Counted from the first letter of the stretch, positions 34,303 to 48,559 are shown. The stretch is 64,000 bases of DNA from Jacaranda mimosifolia (GCA_018894105.1 CM032117.1:32778501-32842500), one strand, 5' to 3'. Translations and numbers: made by a program. Notes: generated by a model not told the origin, from the letters alone.

Positions 34303-36537
34303 TGAAAGCAACTAAGGTACTAGGATCCAATAATAAAACTTCAAAAGCATAAATAAACTAGTGCTTACAAGCAACCAAGGACCTAAACATGCTCTAGGAT
34401 TTAGATTTGGTTGAAGAGTTACCTTAAGAGCTTAAATCCAAAGGTAAATTGAAGAATTCCTTCTTCAAATAGAATGTCCCAGACATTGGCACAGTTGGAA
34501 GCAAGCAATTTTTGACCAATTCAAAACTCTCCAAAAATGCGGAAAAAATTCCAGTAGATGCTCTACACCTTGAGGAAATTGTTGGAACAACTTTCTGCTT
34601 GAAACTTCTTTTGGATCTCCTAGAATAAAATCAACAGGAGATTGGTCTTGCAGGTGGATCTCCAAAGCAAATCATTTGTTTTGCCACTATCGAAATGATC
34701 CACACACCAATCCAAATCCTACTACTCCTCACTTTTAGCTGGAGAAAGAGGGGAGAGTTGGGAGGGAAGTGGCCTATTTTTGGGTAGGGAGAAGAAGAAG
34801 AAGGTGATCTTCAACACATGAATGCACACTTTGAAAATGGAGGGGAAAGTGAGAATCTAATTCTTCACTTGCAAGATATGTGTGTTGCTGCCCCCTAACT
34901 CTATATCTATATATAGAGTGAGGATGGTGTGATGCCAATGTGGCATCACATCTTTCTCAAGAAGGGGGGGACCTCCAACCATGCATGTCATGCATGCTTA
35001 GTTGGCAAATTCAAATCTAATTTGAATTTTGTGCATTTGAATTATATTTGAAATCTAATTTCAAATTATTTAAATGCCACACCAAAATGATCCTATCATT
35101 TGAATTTTCCCTCCAAAGAATATTCTCCTCATTAATTAAATGAAATAATTTAATTTAATTAATTAATAATTGACTTAACTCTTAAGTCAACCAGCTTAAC
35201 TCTTAACCTTTATTTTGTTAATTCTTTAAGCTAACTTGACAAATTGACGGTCATATGGCACCATATAATTAACTCTTCAATTATTGGTCTAATTTCACTC
35301 CTTAAATTAGTTGATCAATTTAACACTTAAATTAATTAAGCCAAAATTGACCTTAATTTCAATCACCCAAAATGGGTCTCTGTGGAGAGAATTTTCAAAC
35401 ACTTAGAAAGTTCCTCCATTACTTAGGAAATGTAATTGGCTTTTGTGTGTAACTCAATAGGTTTTACCATTTATTGGACATGGGCTTCCAACTCCTTGTG
35501 ACTTTTGAATACTGTATATTCATTTTAGTTTAAACTCCTTTTAACTAATAAACTCAATTCAATTAATCTTCATTAATTAAAGAGTACCTAATCTCCATGG
35601 TCGATGTCCAACCTCAAGCCCATGAGCCCAACTAATTGGCCAAAATGAATGCTTTTGGAGAACCATCATAGCTCTACGCGTACCATGCAAATACGATCCT
35701 TTCATCTCCTATTTCCTAAAAGAGGCCTAGGCCAAGATATTTGCCGGCTTCCTAATAGCCTCAATACTACGTCTCTATCCCCAATGTTCGATTCCACTTT
35801 ATAACCTCATCTTTGGAAAACTCTTTTCTAAATTTTCATACTACCTTGCACAAGGATTTCTTAGAATCGATCATTATAGAACACATAGGAGATGTACTCG
35901 TCCTTCAAAAAGATGAGGAGTCAAATTCCATATTGGATCTCACAAACCTCCATATCTAAGTAGCTCATGCCCAATCACCACCCGAATGGCCCGCTAAGTG
36001 ACTAGGTAGGAGTCAAAGCGCGACGACCTAAGCATAAGTTTACCATAGATCCTCAGGTCAAAGGACTAAGTATTTGCACTAGCATAAGTGGAAGAATTTG
36101 CCACTACCGACTTGCCATTCTGGCCATCTAGTAGATTCTCCATGGGTCTTCAGTGCCTTGCTCCCTAACAAGCACCTACTGACATGCATCCACATCTCAT
36201 ATGAGATTGCCCATGGAATGGAGCAATATCCAACTCCTTGGATCTATGCATTGTTAGTGCAAGTCTATCCGAATCTTAGATGCCCTATCTCATAAGATCC
36301 TTTAACTTGGAAGATTTAAGATCATGACCGTGTAAGACTTATTCCATGATCACCACCTAATGCATGACCAAGTTCCGTAGTCTAAAGTGATCTAAGGGCT
36401 TCAACCAAATGCTAGTGAAGTGAATATAAGCATAAGATGAAGATGGCATATTATTAATATCAGTCAATCAAGATTGTATCACAAGTGAAATAGTTTACAA
36501 TGCTAATCTAATTGGCTTGCTGGGCACTATTCCAAAA
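34303..36537 (-). repeat. copia I LTR L2 (3' LTR)
   Basis: 2,235 bp, preceded by the target duplication TATCT (34,298-34,302) and followed on its inner side by a purine tract (minus). It differs from L1/L4 at many positions, as expected of an older LTR pair, and is nearly identical to L5. The TATA-adjacent inverted repeat (34,919-34,959) has three mismatches. The GAA run has four units. Confidence 0.9.
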
Positions 36538-36556
36538 ATCTTTCACTTGCCTTAAA
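36538..36556 (-). other. polypurine-tract region of copia I
   Basis: The minus-strand sequence AAGGCAAGTGAAAGAT before the LTR start is the counterpart of the tract at 15,634. Repeated at 44,669-44,687 and 61,864-61,882. Confidence 0.5.
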
Positions 36557-39400
36557 GCCAATTCACCATAGCCTTAAGACCTATATTCTCAAGATGTCCT
36601 TCAAAGACCTTTTGCGATATGGGTTTAGTAAGTGGATTTGCTATATTCTCTACCGAGGAAACTCTCTCTATTTGGATGTCGCCTCCATCAATGATCTCCC
36701 GGATCAAATGATATCGCCTCAATATGTGCTTGGATCGCTGATGAGATCTAGGCTCTTTTGCTTGCACAACTACCCCATTGTTGTCATAGAAGAAAACTAC
36801 TGGCTCAACAATGCTAGGCACTACATTCATCTCTTGCATGAAGTTTTTCATCCAAACACCTTGCTTCATAGCTTCTGAAGCCGCAATATATTCTACCTCT
36901 GTGGTAGAGTCAGTCGTGGTGTCTTGTTTGTAACTCTTCCAACTCACCACGCCACCATTGAGGTAACATACGAATCCATAAGTGGATTTTAGGTCATCCA
37001 CATCGAATTAGAAACTTGAATCCAAAAACCCCTCTAGTTTCAATTCTCCACCTCTGCAAACTAAAAACAAGTCCTTAGTCCTTCTCAAGTACTTAAGGAT
37101 TGCTATTACACTATCCAGTGAATTTCGATGGGATTGGATTGGAAATGGCTCGTAACACTTAGAGCATGTGCCACATCCGGTCTTATACATTGAACTGCAT
37201 ACACTATGTTCCCAATAGTAGAGGCATAAGGTATGTGGGACATTCTTTGTCTCTCGTCGTTTGTCTTAGGGGCCATAGACTTAAAGAGACGAATGCTATG
37301 TCCTGGAGAAATGAATCCCCTTTTGGATTCTTCCATACTAAACATGTTTAGTATCTTGTCAATGTATTGGGTTTAGGATAGCCCCAGCATCCTTCTAGAT
37401 CTATCTCTATAGATACGTATTCCCAATACGTAGGATGTTTCTCCCAAATTCTTCATGGAGAATTAAGTAGATAACCATGCTTTAGTACACTCTAACATTC
37501 CTATGTCATTCGCAATGAGAATGATGTTATCGATATAAAGCACAACAAACTGTATACTACTCCCACTAGCCTTATATACATATATAGTTCATACACATTT
37601 TTGATAAAGCCAAACGATTTGACTGTCTTATGAAAATGTATGTTCCAACTTCGGGACACTTATCTGAGTCCATAGATAGATCTTTGGAGTTTGCAAACCT
37701 TTTGCTCACTCTCTTTGGATGTAAAACCTTGTGGTTGCTCCATGTAGATTTCTTCTTCAATGTCTCCATTGAGGAAAGCGGTTTTCACATCTATTTTCCA
37801 TATCTCATAGTCATAATATGCGGCTATGGTAAGTAGAATCCGAATGGATTTAGGTATTGCAATCGATGAAATGGTTTCCTCGAAATTGATACTAGGCCTT
37901 TGAGTGTAACCTTTTGCTACTAGTCGCGCCTTAAAAGTCACAATTTCTCCATCAACTCCTAGCTTTCACTTATAGATACACTTGCAACCAATGGAAACTA
38001 TTCCCTTTGGTGAATCTACCAAAGTCCATAATTTATTGGAGTACATGGAGTCCATTTCGAATTTCATGGCATCTTGCCAATGTCCCGAGTCTATGTCTAA
38101 CATAGCTTCCTCATAGGTCTTCGGATCATTATCCGATTGGCCCATCTCATGAAGGAATCCGAACCTTTTAGGTTGCTTTTTGATTTGGTCCGACCTTCTA
38201 GGAAAATGTTTGTAAGGCTCTTGTTGCTCATTTATTTCCACCGCTTATGGGATTTCATGATCATCTTGAACTTTATCAAGTTCAACAACAACGTCATTTC
38301 TATCTAATAGAAATTACTTTTCCAAAAAGGTGGCTTCCTTGAACAAACACTTTTTGTTCCAAGGGATCATAGAAGTAATAACCCATAGACTCTCTTGGAT
38401 ATTCCACAAATTTGCACAAGGTGGATCTACTATTCAACTTATCTCCCACTGTCTGTCTCACGTAGGTGGGAGATCCTCAAACCTTATAGTATTGGTCAGA
38501 GGGTGCTTTGTCATGCCACATCTCATGCGGTGTTTTTGGCACCGACTTTGAAGGTACTATATTTAGTAGCTTCACCGCCGTTTGTAAAGCGTATCCCCAA
38601 AAGGATATGGTCACATCGAAAAAGTTTATCATGGAACGTACCATGTCTAACAAAGTACGGTTTCTCCCTTTGGCTATTCTATTGTGTTGGGGTGTGCTGG
38701 GTGGAGTCTATTGTGAGAGAATCCCATTCTCTCTTACATAATCCAAGAACTCGGTACTTGAGTATTCTTTTCCTCGATCCGATCAAAGAGCTTTAATACT
38801 AAGTCACTTTTGCTTTTCCACTTTATTCCTATACCCTTTGAACTTTTCAAATGCCTGGAATTTGTACTTCATAAGATACATATATCCGAATCGACTATAA
38901 TCATCGGTAAAGGTGATGAAGTAGGAATAGCCTCCTCTGCACTAACTCTTAGTGGTCCACATACATCCGTATGGATCAAATCCAAAGGATTTGTGGTACG
39001 CTCCGTTTATCTTACAAAAGGACCCTTGGTCATTTTTCCCTTTAAACAAGATTCACAAGTAGGAAGTTCCTCAATGCCACTAATATTTAGTGCTTTGAGA
39101 GCTTCTAACTTGTTCATCCAATTTTTAGAAATATGCCCAAGTCTTGCATGCCAAAGAATGGCATTTTCTTGGTTATCTAATTTCCTTTTACTTGATTGAA
39201 TATGCATTAGCGAAGGTTGGGAATCTAGTATATATAATCCATTAACCAATGTACCTTGTGCAATTAAAGAACTATTCTTTAATGCTTTCAATACACCATT
39301 TGATATAGAAAAATTAAATGCTTCATTATCAAGAAAGGGTATCGAAACAATGTTCTTAACAAGTTGGGGTACATAATAACAAGGATTTAACTTAATATAA
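36552..39400 (-). pseudogene. copia I pol remnant, copy I-1
   Basis: On the minus strand the order is the pre-integrase HHCC segment (LWHARLGHIS ... CESC, about 39,100-39,180), a degraded integrase core, the linker (RRSDQIKKQPKRFGFLHEMG, near 38,190), RT ([33 protein letters not shown] at 37,730-37,930), RT C-terminus (RPDVAHALSVTSHFQSNP) and RNase H. RNase H is open for 149 codons at 36,552-37,001 with STTEVEYIAASEA, YDNNGVVVQ and ANPLTKPI. The RT YVDD position reads Y-I-D-N (about 37,533). Pieces lie in three different frames and several stops occur. Non-functional. Confidence 0.85.
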
Positions 39401-40428
39401 GCATTCCCTAAGTCTAACTTTACCTCGCCTTAGATGGTGGCAGCAACTTTTGCTCCATTTTCGAGGCGGAGGATCATACCTCATTCAAGTACACTCTTTC
39501 TTCTTTCCATCCCTTATAACAAATTACAAAGGTGAGAACCACATGCGATATCAAATACCCATGCCAAAGAATTAGTTGTTAAATGCATTTCAATGAAGTA
39601 AATACCCTTCCCAAGGAGGGCAAGGTATTCTTTGCAATTTCTTTTCCAATGCCCCTTTTTTGCCACAGTAGAAACAAGATGCATTGGTTTTGTCATCTTT
39701 CTTTTTCTTAGCTCCCCTTGAACCCTTTAACAGTTGCTTTCCATTTGAGGAGGAAATTTTCTTCCTTTTATCTCCCTTTCTTAGACCCCTAGGGCCCTTT
39801 GACTTAGAGGTAGAAGCAAACATAAGAGGCTTTTCCTTTTTCGTAGTTGCCCCAGCAGTTACAAGCATGTTCACCAATTCATTAATCATAACCTCTTGCT
39901 AGGACTTATTGAAGTTCATAACGAATTGGTCAAACAAAGGGGGCAATGATTGGAGGATCAAATCCATGTAAAGGTCATTGTCCATGACCACATCAAGTTG
40001 TCCAAGCTTCTCAATGATCCCTATCATCATAAGGCCGTGAGTATGGACATTAGCACCCTTACCCATCCATGTTCTGAAGAGTTCCTCTGACAAAGCAAAC
40101 CTTTCATGTCGAGTTTGGACACCGTACAACTCTTGTTGGTGTTTATAGATCTTACATATCTCATATGCTCGTGAGTCTTTCGAAGCTCATTAGTCATGGA
40201 AGCCATTGTGAAGCATCTTACTTGTAGATTATCATCCACAAGTTTAGCAAACACTTCGCGTGCCTCATTGGTGGCATCATCACCCAATGTGTCCGGCGGA
40301 CATTGATCAAGAACGTAAGTCCTCTTTTCGAAGTCAAGAATGATTTTAAGGTTCCTTAACCAATCTTGGAAGTTAGGCCAAGTTAGCTTATTGGTTTCCA
40401 AAATATTTGCGAGTGGATTTTTAACCAT
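39401..40428 (-). pseudogene. copia I gag-protease remnant, copy I-1
   Basis: Gag starts at 40,428. The first 100 or so codons are open (UBN2 domain), with a frameshift near 40,135, a stop near 39,899 and a 1-bp insertion near 39,655 that interrupts the zinc knuckle. The protease motif W-V-F-D-I-A lacks the usual catalytic triplet. The same defects occur at 47,532-48,559. Confidence 0.85.
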
Positions 40429-42404
40429 TTTCTTTGTTTGAAGATTTCAAAAATCTACAAGAGGCGAAAAAAGAGTACAAGCATATGATTGAATCAGTGA
40501 TATTGCAAAAAACATGTTCATGGTCTTTCAAGCATGTTTTTTCTCCATCTCTTTTATCAAATCCTTCACCCCTCAAAAGAATTTAGGAAATCTGATTTCC
40601 TAGTGAGAATCAAGATCCTAAGGACTTGTAAGTAGACCCACGACTCGTGAGACATCCATAAACAATCGAAAGGTAAGCAACTTTTGCTAACTGCATCTCA
40701 TGCAATCATTGATATATTTTGCCTCTCTTTTCATGTGGACCCACAACTCGTGAGACGTCCACACTACTAGGTGTTAAGTCGGACCTACCAATAAAGCTTT
40801 GATTCGAGATTGGCACCACGACATCCCACGATTCGTGTGCCTATGCAAACTCGTGTGACAATGCATAGGCATTCTCAAATCAAAGGTGCATCATATGCTA
40901 AGTATATGGCCATAGCTTTCTACTATAAGTGTGACCTACGACTCGCGAGACATCACACAAACAATGGTAGCATCATCGTGCCACATACTATTGGTAGAAG
41001 GCATGGATTAATTAAAGCTCTTTTAATATTATATCCATTTTGACTTGCTATTTGAAAGCACTTAGACATTCTAAATAGAGGGTTTTTTTCTTGCAAAGAT
41101 CTCATCATTTTATCTTCTTATTTAGATTTTCTATATCCTAACCATGCATCTCATACATTAATAGGATGTGGAAAGTATAAATAAGTAAATGCGCCTAGCA
41201 TGCTCTTATGATGGGATGACCATGAGCCTAACCAAGTAGTGCACTTAGAGCTATAGGTGCACCACCTAGTTGATTTTAAGTGGGCTGATTAAATCTATCT
41301 ATTACATTAGTGTACCCCATACATTAATGGGTGTTCAAAAGTCTCCATGCCTCCAATGGCCCTTTTTGCTCCATGCAATACTTACGTGAGAAAGAAATCA
41401 TCACTCCTAGTGATTATACTCCCATAACTTTTATAAGATAGAACAAAAAGAGGCATGCAAGCCCCTATTTAATATAACCCTTTTCAACAACTTGAAACAA
41501 ATAAAATCAATATTAAAGACTCATGATCATCCCCATTCATTCATCATCCATTCAACAATTAAATGAACAATAAATAAATCTTGAATTAATAATTAATTCC
41601 AACAATTAAATGCTTATCTCATAAACAAATAATTAGCCAAGCATAACTTTTATGCTATAAATTGAAGATTAACTTTAACCAATTTTTAAAAGCATTCAAA
41701 AATGTCAAATATAATTTTGAGACCTTGCACAACATTTGTGCATCCAATACATGTGACTTAAAATTATTTTGGTTATCAAATGAGCCCAAATAATGGCTCA
41801 AAACTAGCCAAACATAAAACTAGTCACTGTCCGGCCGAGCGTGCACGCAGCTGGGCTGTGACTCTCGATCACTGCCCCGCTAGTGTGTGCGCCTGACTCG
41901 GCAGTTGTTCTGTTTTTGGGTTGTGGCCCAAACTTTTATGCATCAAAAATTTTGGAGCACATCCTAAATATTAAATCTCACATTATGGATGAATTTTCAG
42001 ATTCAAAACACCTTTTAAAAATGAAAATTCAAGTGCTCAAACATGCTTCCAAAAACTAGTTTAAGTAAGAATCATATTCTTAAAAATCTCCAACAAAACT
42101 CCAATCAAATTGGATCAAAAAATGACCAAAACATCTTAAGGCCAATCAACACATGCTATATCAACATATAACATCAATTAATGCCAAATCAACAATCATA
42201 ATCAATAGGTATGAATTAAAACATACCAATACATGAATCAACACTTAAAACACATATTAGCATGCTTTTAATTCATCAATCAAGGAGCCAAATACAACAT
42301 CATCCAAATGCTCTAATTCATCAATTGAATCGAGAATTTGATGATATAGATTAATCCATCACATGAATCAATCTCACAAAAAATCCAAATCTAAGCACGA
42401 ATTA
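40429..42404 (-). other. 5' leader of copia I, copy I-1
   Basis: Same layout as 23,227-25,202: four CGACTCGTGAG-type motifs (40,635-40,955) and the GC-rich block (about 41,823-41,917). No gene. Confidence 0.6.
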
Positions 42405-42419
42405 GGCTCCGATACCACT
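42405..42419 (-). other. primer-binding site, copy I-1
   Basis: Identical to that at 25,203. It adjoins the inner end of L3. Confidence 0.8.
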
Positions 42420-44668
42420 TGAAAGTAAGCAAGGCACTAGGATTCAATAATAAAACTTCAAAAGCATAAATAAACTAGAGCTCACAAGAAATCAAGGATC
42501 TAAACATGCTTTAGGATTCAGATTTGGTTGAAGAGTTACCTTAAGAGCTTAAATCCAAAGGTAGGTTGAAGAACTTCTTATTCAAATAGAATATGCCAGA
42601 CAGTGGCGCAGCTGGAATCAATAAATTTTTGACCAATTCAGAACTCTCCAAAAATGCTGAAAAACTTCCAGTAGATGGTCTACACCTTGAGGAAATTGTG
42701 GGAACAAGTTTCAACTCGAAACTCCATCCGGATCTCCTGGAATAAAATCGACAAGAGACTGGTCTCGCAGGTGGATCTCCAAAGGCTTCAAATCATTTGT
42801 TTTGCCACTATCAAAATGATCAACACACCAATCCAAATCCTACTACTCCTCACTTTTAGCTGGAGAAAGAGAGAAGAATTGAGAGGGAAGTGGCCAATTT
42901 TTGGGTAGAGAGAAGAAGAAGAAGAAGGTGATCTTCAACACATGAATGCACACTTTGAAAATGGAGGGGAAAGTGAGAATCTAATTCTTCACTTGCAAGA
43001 TATGTGTGTTGCTACCGCCTAACTCTATATCTATATATATAGTGAGGAAGGTGTGATGCCAAGGTGGCATCACAGCTTACTCAAGGAGGGGGGACCGCCA
43101 ACCAAATCATGCATGCTTAGTTGGCAAATTCAAATCTAATTTGAATTTGTGTGTATTTGAATTACATTTGAAATCTAATTTTAAATTAATTAAATGTCAC
43201 ACCAAAATGATCCTATCATTTGAATTTTCCCTCCAAAGAATATTCTCCTCATTAATTCAATTAAAAAATTTAATTTAATTAATTAATGATTGACTTAACT
43301 CTTAAGTCAACTAGCTTAACTCTTTAAGCCTGATTTTGTTAACTTAACTCTTTAAGTTAACTTGATCAATTGATGGTCATACGGCACCATATAATTAACT
43401 CTTTAATTGTTGATCTAATTTAACTCCTTAAATTAGTTGATCAATTTAACACTTAAATTAATCAAACCAAAATTGACCTTAATTTTTAATCACCCAAAAT
43501 CGGTCTCCAAGGAGAGAGTTTTCTAACTCTTAGAAAGTTCCTCCATTACTTATGAAATGTAATTGGCTTTTGTGTGTGAACCAATAGGTTCTACCATTCA
43601 TTGGACATGGTCTCACAACTCCTTGTGACTTTTGAATATCATATATTCATTTTAGTTTAATTAAACTTCTTTAAACTAATTGACTCAATTCAATTAATCT
43701 TCATTAATTGACGAGTACCCAATATCCATGGTTGATGTCCAACCTCAAGCCCATGGAGCCAAACTAATTGGCAGAAATGAATGCTTTTGGAGAACCATCA
43801 TAGCTCTATGTGTCCATGCAAATACGGTCCTTCCGTCTCCTGTCTCCCAAAACAGGCCTAGGGCTAGGTATTTGTCGGCACCCTAATAGCCTCAATACTA
43901 CGTCTCTATCCCCAATGTTCGATTCCACTTTATAACCTCATCTTTGGAAAACTCTTTTCTAAATTTTCATACTACCTTGCACAAGGATTTCTTAGAATCG
44001 ATCATTATAGAACACATAGGAGATGTACTCGTCCTTCAAAAAGATGAGGAGTCAAATTCCATATTGGATCTCACAAACCTCCATATCTAAGTAGCTCATG
44101 CCCAATCACCACCCGAATGGCCCGCTAAGTGACTAGGTAGGAGTCAAAGCGCGACGACCTAAGCATAAGTTTACCATAGATCCTCAGGTCAAAGGACTAA
44201 GTATTTGCACTAGCATAAGTGGAAGAATTTGCCACTACCGACTTGCCATTCTGGCCATCTAGTAGATTCTCCATGGGTCTTCAGTGCCTTGCTCCCTAAC
44301 AAGCACCTACTGACATGCATCCACATCTCATATGAGATTGCCCATGGAATGGAGCAATATCCAACTCCTTGGATCTATGCATTGTTAGTGCAAGTCTATC
44401 CGAATCTTAGATGCCCTATCTCATAAGATCCTTTAACTTGGAAGATTTAAGATCATGACCGTGTAAGACTTATTCCATGATCACCACCTAATGCATGACC
44501 AAGTTCCGTAGTCTAAAGTGATCTAAGGGCTTCAACCAAATGCTAGTGAAGTGAATATAAGCATAAGATGAAGATGGCATATTATTAATATCAGTCAATC
44601 AAGATTGTATCACAAGTGAAATAGTTTACAATGCTAATCTAATTGGCTTGCTGGGCACTATTCCAAAA
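42420..44668 (-). repeat. copia I LTR L3, shared chimeric LTR
   Basis: 2,249 bp. It has a PBS on its left and a polypurine tract on its right, so it serves as 5' LTR of I-1 and 3' LTR of I-2. Up to 43,881 it matches the L1/L4 type, with about a dozen private differences. From 43,901 it is identical to L2 at a fixed offset of 8,131. The switch lies within the 19-bp tract 43,882-43,900 common to both types. The TATA-adjacent inverted repeat (43,044-43,084) has two mismatches. Confidence 0.9.
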
Positions 44669-44682
44669 ATCTTTCACTTGCC

Positions 44683-47531
44683 TTAAAGCCAATTCACCAT
44701 AGCCTTAAGACCTATATTCTCAAGATGTCCTTCAAAGACCTTTTGCGATATGGGTTTAGTAAGTGGATTTGCTATATTCTCTACCGAGGAAACTCTCTCT
44801 ATTTGGATGTCGCCTCCATCAATGATCTCCCGGATCAAATGATATCGCCTCAATATGTGCTTGGATCGCTGATGAGATCTAGGCTCTTTTGCTTGCACAA
44901 CTACCCCATTGTTGTCATAGAAGAAAACTACTGGCTCAACAATGCTAGGCACTACATTCATCTCTTGCATGAAGTTTTTCATCCAAACACCTTGCTTCAT
45001 AGCTTCTGAAGCCGCAATATATTCTACCTCTGTGGTAGAGTCAGTCGTGGTGTCTTGTTTGTAACTCTTCCAACTCACCACGCCACCATTGAGGTAACAT
45101 ACGAATCCATAAGTGGATTTTAGGTCATCCACATCGAATTAGAAACTTGAATCCAAAAACCCCTCTAGTTTCAATTCTCCACCTCTGCAAACTAAAAACA
45201 AGTCCTTAGTCCTTCTCAAGTACTTAAGGATTGCTATTACACTATCCAGTGAATTTCGATGGGATTGGATTGGAAATGGCTCGTAACACTTAGAGCATGT
45301 GCCACATCCGGTCTTATACATTGAACTGCATACACTATGTTCCCAATAGTAGAGGCATAAGGTATGTGGGACATTCTTTGTCTCTCGTCGTTTGTCTTAG
45401 GGGCCATAGACTTAAAGAGACGAATGCTATGTCCTGGAGAAATGAATCCCCTTTTGGATTCTTCCATACTAAACATGTTTAGTATCTTGTCAATGTATTG
45501 GGTTTAGGATAGCCCCAGCATCCTTCTAGATCTATCTCTATAGATACGTATTCCCAATACGTAGGATGTTTCTCCCAAATTCTTCATGGAGAATTAAGTA
45601 GATAACCATGCTTTAGTACACTCTAACATTCCTATGTCATTCGCAATGAGAATGATGTTATCGATATAAAGCACAACAAACTGTATACTACTCCCACTAG
45701 CCTTATATACATATATAGTTCATACACATTTTTGATAAAGCCAAACGATTTGACTGTCTTATGAAAATGTATGTTCCAACTTCGGGACACTTATCTGAGT
45801 CCATAGATAGATCTTTGGAGTTTGCAAACCTTTTGCTCACTCTCTTTGGATGTAAAACCTTGTGGTTGCTCCATGTAGATTTCTTCTTCAATGTCTCCAT
45901 TGAGGAAAGCGGTTTTCACATCTATTTTCCATATCTCATAGTCATAATATGCGGCTATGGTAAGTAGAATCCGAATGGATTTAGGTATTGCAATCGATGA
46001 AATGGTTTCCTCGAAATTGATACTAGGCCTTTGAGTGTAACCTTTTGCCACTAGTCGCGCCTTAAAAGTCACAATTTCTCCATCAACTCCTAGCTTTCAC
46101 TTATAGATACACTTGCAACCAATGGAAACTATTCCCTTTGGTGAATCTACCAAAGTCCATAATTTATTGGAGTACATGGAGTCCATTTCGAATTTCATGG
46201 CATCTTGCCAATGTCCCGAGTCTATGTCTAACATAGCTTCCTCATAGGTCTTCGGATCATTATCCGATTGGCCCATCTCATGAAGGAATCCGAACCTTTT
46301 AGGTTGCTTTTTGATTTGGTCCGACCTTCTAGGAAAATGTTTGTAAGGCTCTTGTTGCTCATTTATTTCCACCGCTTATGGGATTTCATGATCATCTTGA
46401 ACTTTATCAAGTTCAACAACAACGTCATTTCTATCTAATAGAAATTACTTTTCCAAAAAGGTGGCTTCCTTGAACAAACACTTTTTGTTCCAAGGGATCA
46501 TAGAAGTAATAACCCATAGACTCTCTTGGATATTCCACAAATTTGCACAAGGTGGATCTACTATTCAACTTATCTCCCACTGTCTGTCTCACGTAGGTGG
46601 GAGATCCTCAAACCTTATAGTATTGGTCAGAGGGTGCTTTGTCATGCCACATCTCATGCGGTGTTTTTGGCACCGACTTTGAAGGTACTATATTTAGTAG
46701 CTTCACCGCCGTTTGTAAAGCGTATCCCCAAAAGGATATGGTCACATCGAAAAAGTTTATCATGGAACGTACCATGTCTAACAAAGTACGGTTTCTCCCT
46801 TTGGCTATTCTATTGTGTTGGGGTGTGCTGGGTGGAGTCTATTGTGAGAGAATCCCATTCTCTCTTACATAATCCAAGAACTCGGTACTTGAGTATTCTT
46901 TTCCTCGATCCGATCAAAGAGCTTTAATACTAAGTCACTTTTGCTTTTCCACTTTATTCCTATACCCTTTGAACTTTTCAAATGCCTGGAATTTGTACTT
47001 CATAAGATACATATATCCGAATCGACTATAATCATCGGTAAAGGTGATGAAGTAGGAATAGCCTCCTCTGCACTAACTCTTAGTGGTCCACATACATCCG
47101 TATGGATCAAATCCAAAGGATTTGTGGTACGCTCCGTTTATCTTACAAAAGGACCCTTGGTCATTTTTCCCTTTAAACAAGATTCACAAGTAGGAAGTTC
47201 CTCAATGCCACTAATATTTAGTGCTTTGAGAGCTTCTAACTTGTTCATCCAATTTTTAGAAATATGCCCAAGTCTTGCATGCCAAAGAATGGCATTTTCT
47301 TGGTTATCTAATTTCCTTTTACTTGATTGAATATGCATTAGCGAAGGTTGGGAATCTAGTATATATAATCCATTAACCAATGTACCTTGTGCAATTAAAG
47401 AACTATTCTTTAATGCTTTCAATACACCATTTGATATAGAAAAATTAAATGCTTCATTATCAAGAAAGGGTATCGAAACAATGTTCTTAACAAGTTGGGG
47501 TACATAATAACAAGGATTTAACTTAATATAA
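44683..47531 (-). pseudogene. copia I pol remnant, copy I-2
   Basis: Almost identical to 36,552-39,400, including the three-frame breakage, the Y-I-D-N motif and the 149-codon RNase H stretch (44,683-45,132). One visible difference is a synonymous-looking T/C change at 46,049. Its decay therefore predates the duplication. Confidence 0.85.
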
Positions 47532-48559
47532 GCATTCCCTAAGTCTAACTTTACCTCGCCTTAGATGGTGGCAGCAACTTTTGCTCCATTTTCGAGGCGG
47601 AGGATCATACCTCATTCAAGTACACTCTTTCTTCTTTCCATCCCTTATAACAAATTACAAAGGTGAGAACCACATGCGATATCAAATACCCATGCCAAAG
47701 AATTAGTTGTTAAATGCATTTCAATGAAGTAAATACCCTTCCCAAGGAGGGCAAGGTATTCTTTGCAATTTCTTTTCCAATGCCCCTTTTTTGCCACAGT
47801 AGAAACAAGATGCATTGGTTTTGTCATCTTTCTTTTTCTTAGCTCCCCTTGAACCCTTTAACAGTTGCTTTCCATTTGAGGAGGAAATTTTCTTCCTTTT
47901 ATCTCCCTTTCTTAGACCCCTAGGGCCCTTTGACTTAGAGGTAGAAGCAAACATAAGAGGCTTTTCCTTTTTCGTAGTTGCCCCAGCAGTTACAAGCATG
48001 TTCACCAATTCATTAATCATAACCTCTTGCTAGGACTTATTGAAGTTCATAACGAATTGGTCAAACAAAGGGGGCAATGATTGGAGGATCAAATCCATGT
48101 AAAGGTCATTGTCCATGACCACATCAAGTTGTCCAAGCTTCTCAATGATCCCTATCATCATAAGGCCGTGAGTATGGACATTAGCACCCTTACCCATCCA
48201 TGTTCTGAAGAGTTCCTCTGACAAAGCAAACCTTTCATGTCGAGTTTGGACACCGTACAACTCTTGTTGGTGTTTATAGATCTTACATATCTCATATGCT
48301 CGTGAGTCTTTCGAAGCTCATTAGTCATGGAAGCCATTGTGAAGCATCTTACTTGTAGATTATCATCCACAAGTTTAGCAAACACTTCGCGTGCCTCATT
48401 GGTGGCATCATCACCCAATGTGTCCGGCGGACATTGATCAAGAACGTAAGTCCTCTTTTCGAAGTCAAGAATGATTTTAAGGTTCCTTAACCAATCTTGG
48501 AAGTTAGGCCAAGTTAGCTTATTGGTTTCCAAAATATTTGCGAGTGGATTTTTAACCAT
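47532..48559 (-). pseudogene. copia I gag-protease remnant, copy I-2
   Basis: Matches 39,401-40,428 with the same frameshifts, the same stop and the same 1-bp insertion in the zinc-knuckle region. Confidence 0.85.

Noticed and set aside
38395..39199. Plus-strand open frames of 129-133 codons (38,395-38,796 and 38,810-39,199)
   Set aside because: They overlap recognisable minus-strand integrase sequence, have no start context or domain, and recur only because the array is duplicated.
40635..40955. Regularly spaced short repeats resembling a CRISPR array
   Set aside because: Only four imperfect copies at about 87-106-bp spacing, in a plant retrotransposon leader, with no cas genes. Reported instead as a leader motif.
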